Origin: Brachycybe producta
Taxonomy: Eukaryota; Arthropoda; Diplopoda; Playtdesmida; Andrognathidae
Direction: 5' to 3'
Assembly (NCBI GenBank): GCA_036925085.1
Contig: JAUPFP010000022.1
Span: 2,433,501-2,497,500 of the forward strand
DNA length: 64,000 nt
Each line of letters begins with the position of its first letter. The first letter of the stretch is position 1. Of this stretch, positions 48,038 to 58,318 are shown piece after piece. A program made the translations under genes and the position numbers. The notes under the pieces were generated by a model. That model was given only the letters and a program-made list of their open reading frames with translations. It was not told the DNA's origin and ran no database searches.

Positions 48038-51000
48038 ATGAATTTTAAGGCAAAACAGAGCAATAAGTTGCTCATCAAGGAAACATCATCATCACCTTTG
48101 CAACATTTCAACAACAACGTCGACAGCAGAGTTCCAATGATTGATATCAAGGAGGAAATGATAACGTTTGAAGAAGAAATGCAAACAGCAACAATGCAAT
48201 CGCCGCAACCTCCTCGTAAGAGGCAGCGGCTTGATCATCTTTCTAATGAAGAGAAAATGATGCGAAGGTAAAATCATTCAGTAGGACGCAACCCCTGGAG
48301 AAAGCGAAGCGAGAACCTTGTGTGACGTATGAGCGTTGTCATGGCAACAGGGCGCGTGCGCACGTGCACTCGTTGTCGACGACGGAATCAGAGGTGCGCG
48401 TGAAGCTCCTATAAAAAAAACGATTGTTGAGGAATGGGAGGGGTCAAATATAGGAATTTTTACAGGAAGCATGCAGAAATATATAAGCTGGAAGTTGCTG
48501 AATTCTGTCGTAAAATGATAGAAATACGAATAAGTCTGCAAAAGTCTTGGAAAAAATCTGTAGAAAATGGTTAATCCTACAGGATAATTGCAGAAATCTG
48601 CAAGAAAATGTATAAATAGGAAGAAAATCTTGTAAAATTTGCAGGAAAAACAATGAAAATGTTCGAAATACTGTATAAATCCGCAATTGTGTGGCAAACT
48701 TCTTTTGTAAATGCTAAAAATTTGCTGAAAACTATAAAGCGACGAGTCTTGCGAAAATCGGTAGTATAAATCTGCTGAAAACTGGGTAATTCTGAAAATT
48801 TTGCGGAAATTTGTAGGATAACAGCATAAATGGGGAGAAGAAAATTATATAAACACGCAAAATTCTGCAGAAAAATCATAAAAAATTTCAGAATACGAAG
48901 ATAAATTCACAATTGTCTTGAAAAAATCTGCTGAAATTTTTTTTTTGTGCCAGCGGCTTGCAAACATCTTCAAGAACATCTTAGAAACATGCAGGAAAAT
49001 TAAAAGATTCTGTAGAAAAATTGGAAACAGAAAAATTCTGCAAGAAAACTATAAAACTTTTAAAAAAAATTATAGCAAACTTGCAGAAATTTGTAGGAAA
49101 TTAGGAATCTTTTCAAAACTGCAAAGAAAAACTTAATCTTTAATAATTATAAATGACATGTTATGACGTAGACACAGAATAAGGAGACATATGTCTCTTT
49201 ATTCTGTGACGTAGGCGTTGCCATGACCACGGATGCACACTGCACAGCTCGTTTCTTTCAGCTTTCCGATTTGATTGCTACGATAACCTCTGATATCACA
49301 CGTGGTAACTTAGAATTTCTGTTTGTATCATTAAGGAAACTTAAGAACAGAGTTGCAGCTCAGACAGCGAGAGATCGAAAGAAAATCCAAATGGATACTT
49401 TAGAAGAACAGGTTCGAGATCTACAGATGAAGGTTCTGAAGCTGGAAGACGAAAACATTTACCTTCGATCGAGAAACATGCAGCTGGAAACGGCTAACCG
49501 TGATCTCGAGAAGAAGTTACGCGAGACAGATAAAAGGAAAGAGGAAGAGGATCGTCAACGTGTGGACGCCATCCGTCAGTCGATTGAGTATGCATCGCTC
49601 ATTTGTGCTTCTCGGCAGAAGAGGCAAGACTCGATGGTGGCGTTCAGTCGTTGGATGATGCTCTTCGTTGGCTTTCTGATGTTGAGCCGGAGGAAATGCT
49701 CGACATCCTTCAAGAGTTCGGAAAGGAACTTCTCGATAACAGCAGCTGCGACGATGACAAAAATGGAGAAGAAGATCGTGCTTCTGATCTCGAATCTAAG
49801 ATTGCGCAGGTCTCTTGTCTTTTTCTTTCATTTAAAAGTATAAAAGGCCCTTCTTTGAACTCTGGTTATTTTGTCTTTCAGGAGTGAAACTTGAAAGTGT
49901 TTTAGAAACTAGAAGGCTTCCTTTTGGTAATTTCATGTTGCTGTTTTTCAAATTAAACTTTTTACATAAATTTGAAAATGGCTCAACATGAAAGTTGTAT
50001 AAACTGATTTAGCTGCCGTTCTAGTCTCGAACGCACTTTCAATTTATCCATAGTTTTGCTTCTGAAACGCTGAATAACTTGAAACTAGAAAAGTAAAAAG
50101 TTAATTTCACTGCAATTTCGATTACTCTTCTAGTTTCAAAGAAACCTTAAAATTGTTTCGGTAAGGCTCATGTTCAAGAAGAAAACTTTGTGCTTAAATT
50201 TCAACTTGAACCCTCTAAGCAAGGTTCCAACATGAAAAAATTGTGTTCTATGTTTGAGAACTTTGTGCTCAGAAGATTCAAGTTGAAGTGCCAAGTGTCC
50301 TCCTTGAATTTGGGCCTTATCACAGTAAACTTCAACCCTCTGAACAGGGTTCCTACAAAAAAACCTCCGTGTTCAAGCGTACTCGATACAACAGAAGGTT
50401 TTCTTTGTTGAAATCCTGTTAAGACGGTTCAAGTTGAAGTTGAAGTACCAAGTTTTCTTCTTGAAGTTCGGCCTTAAATTGCTTTGATTTTTACTGCAAA
50501 ACGTTCCATTTTCCATTAATTTATGTCTTTCTTTTCTTTTTCAGGCAATTTCAACAGAAACAGTTGACCCAAGTGAAATGGTGGGGACCAACTCAGAACA
50601 GTTGGAATCCATCAAAGAACTGATTCATTTTGATCACGTGTATCACAAGAATGAACCCGTTGAAGAGGGTCAAGTTTTAAATGAAGAGTTATTTGACACG
50701 TTTATTTCTCAAAGTAAAAAGGACGATTGTGTTGTTGATCGCGAGGAAGAAGAACCGGTTATAATCGTAAACGGAGATTCGATGGACGTAACAGAAGAAA
50801 GTGTAAGTTCCACCAAAGAAGAAGAAGAAAAAGAAGAAGAAGAAGAAATCATAGAAATCATCGAAATCGACAAAAATGAAGGATGTGACAACAATTTTAA
50901 TGTTCTTTCCATCGAATCTCGATTCGCAAACCATCCATTTCCAGTTACGACAGATTCGAAACGAGAAGAGAATCAAGAAACTTGTAGCGATTCGGATTAC

Positions 51001-51114
51001 GAGTCTTCTGGTTCACTTTTCTCACCATCCGGCGAAGAAGATCGGTTCTCTCCAGAAATGATGGATTTTACGTTTGATCGTTCGCTCGTCGAACTTTTTC
51101 CCTCTTTAATGTGA
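48038..51114 (+). CDS. XBP1: XBP1 unfolded-protein-response transcription factor
   Basis: Basic-leucine-zipper factor of the endoplasmic-reticulum stress response. Nuclear exons: 48038-48267, 49336-49809, 50545-51114, GT-AG junctions. The basic region PRKRQRLDHLSNEEK...KLKNRVAAQTARDRKK is split by intron 1 as RR/KLKNR and nearly matches vertebrate XBP1; the leucine zipper follows. Reading straight through gives an XBP1u-like product of 260 residues ending at 50621-50623. Removing 49593-49615 (23 nt) by IRE1-type cleavage gives 416 residues, with an acidic domain containing TNSEQLESIKELIHFDHVYH, close to the vertebrate TSSAKLEAINELIRFDHIY, and a C-terminus LVELFPSLM like vertebrate NELFPQL. 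Both frames were checked to stay open. Start at 48038 is the first in-frame ATG; a stop at 47942-47944 closes the frame upstream, unless a 5' exon is spliced in. A uORF precedes it. Confidence 0.95.
48480..49135. repeat. Degenerate AAATCTGCAG-type repeat in XBP1 intron 1
   Basis: About 650 bases of loosely repeated 20-30-base phrases (AAATCTGCAAGAAAAT, TTTGCAGGAAAAA, CTGTAGAAAA), purine-rich on this strand. Same texture, inverse strand, as 2400-2870. Confidence 0.5.
49173..49208. repeat. 36-bp near-perfect palindrome
   Basis: CACAGAATAAGGAGACA is inverted as TGTCTCTTTATTCTGTG with one mismatch, centred on CATATG. GACGTAG occurs on both sides as a direct repeat. Confidence 0.85.
49585..49626 (+). 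promoter_or_regulatory. XBP1: IRE1 twin stem-loops with 23-nt cytoplasmic intron (49593-49615)
   Basis: Hairpin 1: stem TGAGT/GCTCA (49585-49589, 49597-49601), 7-nt loop ATG/CATC cut after 49592. Hairpin 2: stem TGCTTCT/AGAGGCA (49606-49612, 49620-49626, with one G-U pair), 7-nt loop CGG/CAGA cut after 49615. Loop 2 fits the known CNG/CNG consensus exactly; loop 1 keeps G/C at the cut but lacks C at position 1 and G at position 6. Both cuts fall after codon position 1, so the junction codon is GCA and the frame moves from the short to the long C-terminus. The 23-nt length equals that recalled for nematode and fly xbp1; vertebrates have 26. Confidence 0.82.
49810..50544 (+). other. XBP1 intron 2: contents
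   Basis: Holds a TTAA-hairpin copy (about 49835-50155) and an inverted/tandem CTTGAACCCTCT-AGCAAGGTTCC repeat (50190-50470) related to 37843-38200. No coding sequence supported. Confidence 0.6.
49835..50155. repeat. TTAA-hairpin element
   Basis: ACTCTGGTTATTTTGTCTTTC and GAAAGTGTTTTAGAAACTAG on the left; TGCCGTTCTAGTCTCGAAC and a second TTACTCTTCTAGTTTC on the right. Confidence 0.7.
50545..50623 (+). other. XBP1: XBP1u C-terminal arrest-peptide-like tail (alternative frame)
   Basis: In the unspliced frame the first 79 bases of exon 3 encode a tail ending WWGPTQNSWNPSKN then TGA. The vertebrate XBP1u pausing peptide ends in a WG-x2-Q-x-SW-x-P-x2-N block; W, G, Q, S, W, P and the final N occupy the same positions relative to the stop here. 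The same bases in the spliced frame encode STETVDPSEMVGTNSEQLE, so the sequence is under dual coding. Upstream in this frame (about 49634-49684) is a hydrophobic run MVAFSRWMMLFVGFLML corresponding to the membrane-targeting HR2 of XBP1u. Confidence 0.8.
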
Positions 51115-51339
51115 AACCGAAACCAAAATCCGTTTTTTTTTTTGTCATTACAAAATTGAAAACTTATTGTTTTCTCATTTATCTAAATTATTTTTTTACC
51201 TGTAAATACATATAAACATGATTAAATATATTATTTGAAATATTTGTATAATTTATGCAAGTTTAATGTGTTGAAATGCCTTTTATTGTAGGAAAGGTCG
51301 AAAAAAACGTAAAAGATTGTAAATAATTTACTTATTGGA

Positions 51340-51345
51340 AATAAA
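51340..51345 (+). terminator. Poly(A) signal of XBP1
   Basis: AATAAA about 225 bases after the stop codon, with a second AATAAA 14 bases further on. Confidence 0.5.
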
Positions 51346-51384
51346 CGTGTTAAAAAATAAACTTGTGTTTTTATGTTGTAGATT

Positions 51385-51650
51385 TATGGTGTAAACAGCG
51401 TCTCTCAAACTCCGATTATATTGTTTTTCAGGCCCAAGATGAAGAGAAACTTTAAATGTGTTTTAGAAACTAGAAATGTAGCTCAGTCAATTTATTGCAA
51501 TTTGAAATAAAAGATGGTCAAATTTCACGTAGTTTTCTTTTTATGCAGCATTAACTTGAAAATATGTAAAAAGATTATACAAGATACCATCAAAACACTC
51601 AAAAATTCATCTATTCTAGTTTTAAACGAGCTTAATTTTTCTTAATGGCA
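51385..51650. repeat. TTAA-hairpin element, diverged
   Basis: GGTGTAAACAGCGTCTCTC, GTGTTTTAGAAACTAGAAATG on the left; CTATTCTAGTTTTAAACGAG on the right. Confidence 0.6.
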
Positions 51651-52140
51651 CTCTTTTAGATAAAATAAACTTTATACAGAAATATTTTTAACTTTTCACT
51701 AAATGCTGGTAGAAAAGAGAAAAATATGAAATTTGATTAATTTTTTATTATTTCAAGTTAGGATTAAAAATGTTTATCTCGAAATGCACAATCATAATAC
51801 CTTCAGACACTTTGCCTATTATAAGTAACTACTTTAATATATATTTTTGTGTTTTACAGAACGTTGATTTAAAAGAAAACATGAAATTTGATCATTTTCA
51901 CGCTACAACAAAAAGTTTATTATGAGACATATGCTCACGACAAGGGTCATTTACTATTCTAGTCTCTAATCAACTTAAAAATTACTCGTTTGAGAATGTT
52001 TGCAATCACTTTAAGAATCTAAAAAAATATTTTTTAGCCACAACAAACGAATTTTTATTCATTTTTACTTTAATCATAATTTAAAACAATTCAAAGGTTT
52101 CACAAAATTACATCAAAATGAAACAAAACGAAAAAAAAAC

Positions 52141-55100
52141 TCAATCTTCTTCGCTTGAACTTGTTTCGTCTTCAAGTTCTGGCATCGGAAAACGTAGAAT
52201 AGCTGCAACTCCGGTCAACTGGTCGAGTTCTGTAACGAAAGACAACGACGTTTTAAAAGAATATTTTTTTTTTTTAATAGTTTCGCAATAAACTTACGTT
52301 CTCCAGAAATATGCAAACTAGAAAATATCTTAACTTCTCCTCCGCTTTCCTTGACGCTGTCGACAAGATCGACATAACGACGTCTTGCACTGAAATCCTT
52401 CGACCTATGACATAATAAAACATCAGGAACGGAACCTCAATTATAAAACAGGAGAACTAAACCTGAAGAGATTGTCGGAAATGAGGAGTATTTCGATTGC
52501 TTGAGCTTCGTTCGCCTTTTCTATGTGTTTAATACTGTTCAAGAATACAAAAACAAAAGTTAAGGTGGTTTTAAAGTGTAAACTGTCACTCGAACTTTGG
52601 TTATCATGTCTTTCAGGAAGCAAAATTAAGAGAAACATGAAAATATCTTGAAAACTAGAAGGGTAGCTAAAGCACTTAAGGGTATTTTCATGTTGATATC
52701 TTTTAAATAAACTTTTTTGTGAACAAGTTTGAATATGATCAAACTTTTAAGCAGACGCTAATTTTTAATTTTTGTACATGAAAAATTCATTTTGAAAGAT
52801 ATCAATTTGAAATTACTCATGTACCATGCTAGCGTTAAAAAATTTTAATAATTTTTCACTAAAAATTGCCATAAAATGATTTATTTTTAAACGTACAAAT
52901 TGTCTGAAGAGAAACTTGAACGTGTTTTAGATACTAGAAGGGTAGTTCAGTCACTTAAAAGTATTTTCGTGGAAGATAACAACATGAAAACACTTAAGTG
53001 AATCAGCAACCCGTTCTAGTTTCTAACACTTTCCTGAAATGTATAACCGTGATAATCGTAGTTTATAATATTACGATGAAGTTCTAACCCATAAAAAGCT
53101 TTGCTCGGTTCGTTTTGTAGCATACTATAGAAAACATCCAATGCTTTTACTTCACCGGCCGCTTTAGTGTCCGATAACTTAGACGTTACAATCGGATCGG
53201 TCAAAATCTCTGTCCGAAAATGGGAGAAGAAAAAAAACATATGAAACAATTTTATCTCGAAAAACGGAACAGGTTGAAAAACCTTTCAGAGCATGTTTGA
53301 ACCCATTCGAAGAATGAACTAAAACAAATTTCGTTTTATTCTCAATCAAAACTTTGTGATCCAATTTAACCGCTTCTTGCATCATGTAATCGAAGAACTG
53401 ATTTTTGACGAAACCGGGACTTCCCAAAAGAACACACTTAACGACTAAAAATGAAAGAATACAATCAAGGTTAAGGTTGATTTTAAAGTGTAAAAGCGCT
53501 TCGAACTCTGGTTAGTTTGTCTTTCGGAAGCCAAAATAAAGAGAAACTTGAAAGTGTTTTAGAAACTAGAAGCCTAGAAGGGAAGCTCAATCACTTAAGA
53601 GCCTAGGTACACCGCCATCTTGTTGTTTTGAGCAGACGACAACGAGACAAATGAGTGTTATTATATGGTGTTACTAAAACTGCAAGAAATCGCTTCACAA
53701 TCGCTCAATTAAAATACAGTAAAGCGCAAAATGCAATAAAAAGTATTGTTCTTCACGTGCTCGATTTATATAACTTTTGAAAAGGTCCTTCTATTTTTAA
53801 ACAAGGTTCAAAGTCGTTCGTTTTTTAACCCCATATTAAATCCCATTGGCCCCAAAACCGTCCCACAAACATTTGAAAAACTCTCGTTAAAAACGATTTA
53901 GAACAATAACAAAATAATTAGCACATACTTTCATCTATTGGCTTCACGATGTTTCCTTTTTATAAATTTTAAAAAGGTCCTTCTATTTTTTAATAACGTT
54001 TAAAATAGTACGTTTTTTAACTCCATGTTAAGTCCCATAGGAGCAAAACACCGTCCCACAAACGTTAGAAGAACTCCCATTAAAATGATTTAGAACAACC
54101 AAAAAAAATTAGCACGTACTTACACGTGTTTATTGCCTTCAGGATTATTCCTTTTTCTAAATTTTAAAAGGGCTTTCTATTTTTAAATAACGTTTAAAAT
54201 AGTACGTTTTTTTAACTCCATGTTAAGTCCCATAGGGCCAAAAAACCGTCACCCAAACATTTGAAGAACTCCCATTAAAACGACTTAGAACAATCACACA
54301 AAAATTAGCACGTGCATTAATCTACTGGCTTCACGATGTTTCCTTTTTATAAGATTAGCACGTGAAATTATTTATCTATTAATTATTATGTGACTTCGAA
54401 CCGGGAGAAAAAACGTTAAAAAACCGTTTTTCAATCAACAACGATCGCAGCGCCTACATTCGGAGAAATTTCGAATTAAACGATGTATCTAGCCTCTTAA
54501 GGGTTTTTCAATCTCTCCTTAGTGTTCCTCTTCTTAAACACAGAATAACCAATAGTTCGAAAATCAGCTGTTCACAAAACAACTTAAAACGGATCAACCG
54601 ACTTTCAAAGTTGATGTGCCTCAATATTGCTTGCAAGACATTTTCGAAAAACCTCTGTAGGCCCTTTTATGAAACAAACAATGAGAATATGAAATGAATG
54701 ATAATTTAAATATCAATTTGGTTGCTTTTCTTTTCTTTTTTTTTTAAAAAAAGAGACCTTCTCGTGGTTTCCACAAAACCCTTTACGTTTCCTAGGAATG
54801 TTTGTATCGATCTTGGCTCTCACCATCGTCATACAACTCGTAACTAAACAGACGTTAGCTAGTCCTTCGTGCATCACAATCGCCGCAACGTCGGCATGCT
54901 GAGTTGGATCGCAAGCCAGTTCTATTAACGGGATTAGTATTTAGTTTTTAAGTCAAAGCATTACTAAAACAAGTTTAGAAACAACTCAGAAACTAGAACA
55001 GTAATCTTCAAAAATAAAGAAAAGCTAAAAACGGCTCCAAAAGCTGCCGAACTCGAAAAAATATTGATTACCGATCCGTTCCAATGCAACGCTGTCCCAA

Positions 55101-55973
55101 TGATGCTTGCTGAGCGTAAATTTCCGATTCGATTCCAGATCCAATGTATGATAAGCTCCCATCTGTAATTTGGAAGGTCACCCGGTTAAGTGAAAGAAAG
55201 TCGACAGTTAAAACGACTTCCATGAATTCTAAACCTTGACATATTGGTTCTCGACTATGTTTCGTCCCTTCACTCGTAAAACACATGCTTGATGGTCGAA
55301 GTCAATTCCTTCGACTTGAATCGTAAGAACTGTTCTCACTCGGTTACTTCCGACACTTCCTGTTGCAGATTCAGTTTGTACTTTTCTGAAAAATTAGAAA
55401 ATCCTTCTAGTCATTCTTGAAAAAGAAAAAAAATCCGCTTTCCAACACTTTCAAAGCACGTTTTAAAACTCAACGGTCAAATAATCGGTGACGTCCACGT
55501 AAAATATCACTACCAATGTGAAGAAATGAATTAGTCATTTTAAAAATTTATTAGTCAATTTGCTGAATGACCAGTTATTTTAGGCAATGTGCTAAATGTC
55601 TAAAACCGAGGCTTGTTGTATTTCCTGAATGTTACCGATTACTCAACAATTGGATAATCCGTTGAGTTTTAGAAACGTGAACTTTTTTGTGGAGTCACCT
55701 TATCGTAGATGCTTTCAGTCCGTCTCCTTCAGCCACGAGGTTGAACGCATGCCACATGTCCTCGGGGTCTTCAGGGGTCAAGGTTATGCTCCTAATCAGT
55801 GTATAATTATCATTTATGTTAATGAACGAAGATACGAATGACGTCACCCATACGACACTATGGCAGTGACGTCATCCTCACGTAAATAGTCAATTTTATT
55901 GAACAAAAGATCGATTTCAATAAGTTATTCACCCTCCTCCATCCTTGTCAAGGTTTCTGTATCCTAACTTCAT
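52141..55973 (-). CDS. PELO: Pelota (Dom34) ribosome-rescue factor
   Basis: Recognises stalled ribosomes with an empty A site and, with HBS1L and ABCE1, splits them (no-go decay). Eleven coding exons: join(55933-55973, 55699-55791, 55235-55385, 55072-55162, 54758-54921, 54603-54663, 53283-53444, 53089-53209, 52463-52534, 52298-52404, 52141-52229); 1152 nt, 383 residues (human 385). Start [14 protein letters not shown] matches the family start. Diagnostic blocks: [47 protein letters not shown] (central domain, no GGQ as expected for Pelota), [57 protein letters not shown] and the acidic tail ETSSSEED. All junctions are GT-AG and in phase. The large intron 53445-54602 contains a ~193-bp tandem repeat inside a split hairpin element. 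Confidence 0.97.
52555..52880. repeat. TTAA-hairpin element in PELO intron
   Basis: Opens with TTAAGGTGGTTTTAAAGTG, a good example of the terminal sequence; CTTGAAAACTAGAAGGGTAGC and GTTGATATCTTTTAAATAAA follow; the right arm is decayed. Confidence 0.75.
52900..53045. repeat. TTAA-hairpin element, minimal hairpin
   Basis: TTTTAGATACTAGAAGGGTAG and AACCCGTTCTAGTTTCTAAC are separated by only about 60 bases. Confidence 0.7.
53470..54600. repeat. TTAA-hairpin element split by a tandem-repeat insertion
   Basis: Left half from TTAAGGTTGATTTTAAAGTG (53472) to CAATCACTTAAGAGCCTAGG; right half from CTAGCCTCTTAAGGG (about 54489) to CAGCTGTTCACAAAACAAC-TTAA. About 880 bases with inverted CTTAAGAG/CTCTTAAG edges separate them. 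Confidence 0.65.
53770..54370. repeat. Three tandem copies of a ~193-bp unit
   Basis: Units begin near 53774, 53968 and 54160 with AAAAGGTCCTTCTATTTTT-type starts. They share TTAACTCCATGTTAAGTCCCA, ACCGTCCCACAAAC, GAACTCCCATTAAAA and AATTAGCACGT. Confidence 0.8.
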
Positions 55974-58318
55974 AATTTGTCAATCAAAAAGTAAAATAAA
56001 ACAAACAATTTCATTGAAATGACACGAGAAATCTGAAATCATGACGATTTTAACGTTGTAAGAGGCGGCCGGCAACGTTTTAGTCGCCGCCGATAAATTC
56101 TAATAGTCGTTAATATTTTAGATTGTTGTTGATAATCGTCAATGTAAATTTGATATCGATAACAATCGTATCGTATCGCTTACTAATTTAGTTTTCCCGC
56201 CGTTTTTTCAGAATTTTTCGCGCGTCGTCTGAAGTTTTATCAAGAACAGTCGCGTTTTATGATTTTATCGTGCATTTTTCAGTCGAAACTAGTTCATCTT
56301 CAGGTAAGAAAACATTCAAATATTCTATTATTTAAACATGAAATGATAAATTATGTTGTTTAGAACCACGAATGAAAGCAAAGGTCGTATTTTCGCTCCT
56401 TCCCGCAACCGATACGCATGCAATGCTCCCTTTTTATCTATAAAAGCCGGCTTCTGACGTTTAGAATAGTATTTTAGGCATTATATACTTATGCGTTTTT
56501 AGACTTAAAGCGCTGAATTAACTGAAATCATCAGTATGAGTAACGTCGTACTGTAAAAAGTGCGCTCTAGAGGGGATCGAAAGGGTCTTGGGTCGTATAG
56601 TCCCCAGCTTTATCTATAATCAGACAATGACGTCATCATATTAAGGCCAATGTGCTTCAAAAGGTTACAGTCACAGCGTGGTCCATCATATGTCCCTAGA
56701 GAAAGGTACGTGCACGGGCCGTACAACTTCCATTGAACACCAATCTATAAATCATAATGATGTCATCGTATTAAGGTAAAAGTGCAAACTATGACATTAC
56801 AGTAACATATGGTCCATCACAGCTTTCTATAAAGAAGGGAGCTTGGGTCGAATAACCCCTAATACCAAAGTTTGGTCCAACATAGCCCTCTACACAAAAG
56901 GGCTTGGGTCGTGTAACCCTTTTGTACCCATAACTTCCTTAAGGTTGGCCCTAACTAAACAGGCCCGAATCGTAAAGGAAAATTCCTGATGGAATCGGTT
57001 CGGCTTAAAGACAGCGTCCAGCTCTAATTCCGTTCTGTCTGGTCTAGTGTCGGTCAACATTTATAGAATCCACAATGACGTCATCAAATGCTTCAAGTGT
57101 CAGTTTATGACTATTGAGACATTTCTTTACTCATCAAACTTTCCAACAAAATGACGTCACGCCCACAAATAACACAGATCAGACGTATAATAACGTCAAC
57201 TCCCAATAAATAAATAGCGGAATAAAGAAATATGCGGTATGATCATGAAATTTTTGTGTTATAACGTTGAAACAAATATTTATAGACAAATTACATCGAT
57301 TTATTATTATAGGTGAGTTTGTAGGTAATATTTATATTTTATAATATTTTTAAAGAGGCAAATTGTATACACGTTTTTTTACTTCTGGAATGAATAATTA
57401 AATTGACTAAAAGGAGAGCTTTTTTTAAAGAGATATTCATGGAATCAAAGGAAACAAAATTAAAATGTTTTACACCAATTATTTACTTAGCTTTTTTCTT
57501 TCAAATGAGTAAGTTTAACTTAATTTTAATGATTTTACTTTAAACTGAAACAAAAAAATTTCCCAATTTTCCCCAAAGCTCCTCCCTCCCCCCTCCCTCT
57601 AAAGCACACAAAAACAACCATTGCCATTGAAAGAGCACACTTCAACATCGTCTCCATGGCAACGGTGCGCGGTGTAAATTTAAAAAAATGAAAACCTAGT
57701 CGTTACACGTGCAAATATGCAAATTAAGGAGGCTGTACATTAGTTTTTATCTAAAGACTTGAATTATTATAGATTTTTTTTATCAGTCAGAACAAAAATA
57801 AGATAAATATTACACAGTTAAACAACCAAAATATGCATTAAGAAAAAAAAAAGGACATTTATAGTCAGAAAAACAAAGCTAAAAAAAGCTTTTAAAACGT
57901 CAGCTTTTTTTCCCTATTTTTTTGTTCAAATTACAAACTTATACATATAATTATTAAATATATAATATTCCTTCCCAGATATTGTTTTTAAACTTCCCTC
58001 TCTTTCTCTCTTCTTTCTATTCAAAAGAAATATTTTATCTCTTCTAACAAACAACAAGAAATTGGTAAAAGAAAACTCGGGGAACTCGAAGTGAAGATGA
58101 CGATGATTTTTTTTTTTTGCTCTTTTCGATGTTCTACAAATTCAGTAAAATTAATAATTTTTGTTCTCTCGAGAAAGAATGAGAGAGTGCAACAAACAAA
58201 AACAAAGTTACATTTACAAATGTGTAATTTTCAATCTCTTTTTTTTCGAGATAAATTCGTTTTGAAAGCTTTTTTTTTCCCTTCTCCGATTATTATTTTG
58301 ACTCTTGAATCGAGAGAC
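55974..58318. promoter_or_regulatory. PELO upstream region and clathrin 3' flank
   Basis: No supported gene. 56050-56290 is comparatively GC-rich with TTTTCCCGCCG (E2F-like) and looks like a promoter; a splice-donor-like CAG/GTAAGAAA at about 56300 hints at a plus-strand non-coding exon, unproven. TGACGTCA occurs at 56628, 57076 and 57152. 56560-57000 is a degenerate ~150-bp tandem repeat. 57300-58318 is AT-rich and probably contains the clathrin 3' UTR. Confidence 0.45.
56560..57000. repeat. Degenerate tandem repeat, ~150-bp unit
   Basis: About three units sharing CTATAAATCATAATGATGTCATC-like starts, CATATTAAGG, GTGGTCCATCATA, and CTTGGGTCGTATAA-CCCC ends. Confidence 0.6.

Larger units (their letters stand above)
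51115..52140. other. Convergent 3' region between XBP1 and PELO
   Basis: 3' UTR of XBP1, a TTAA-hairpin relative (about 51385-51650) and AT-rich DNA up to the PELO stop. A second set of weak arms (51840-51990, CTATTCTAGTCTCTAATC) suggests another decayed copy. No gene supported. Confidence 0.5.

Noticed and set aside
49577..49655. Alternative 68-nt XBP1 excision between the two TCAGTCG words (49577 and 49653)
   Set aside because: It would also shift the frame correctly, but CAG/TCG lacks the required C after the cut and no 7-nt-loop stems form there, whereas the 23-nt alternative has both.
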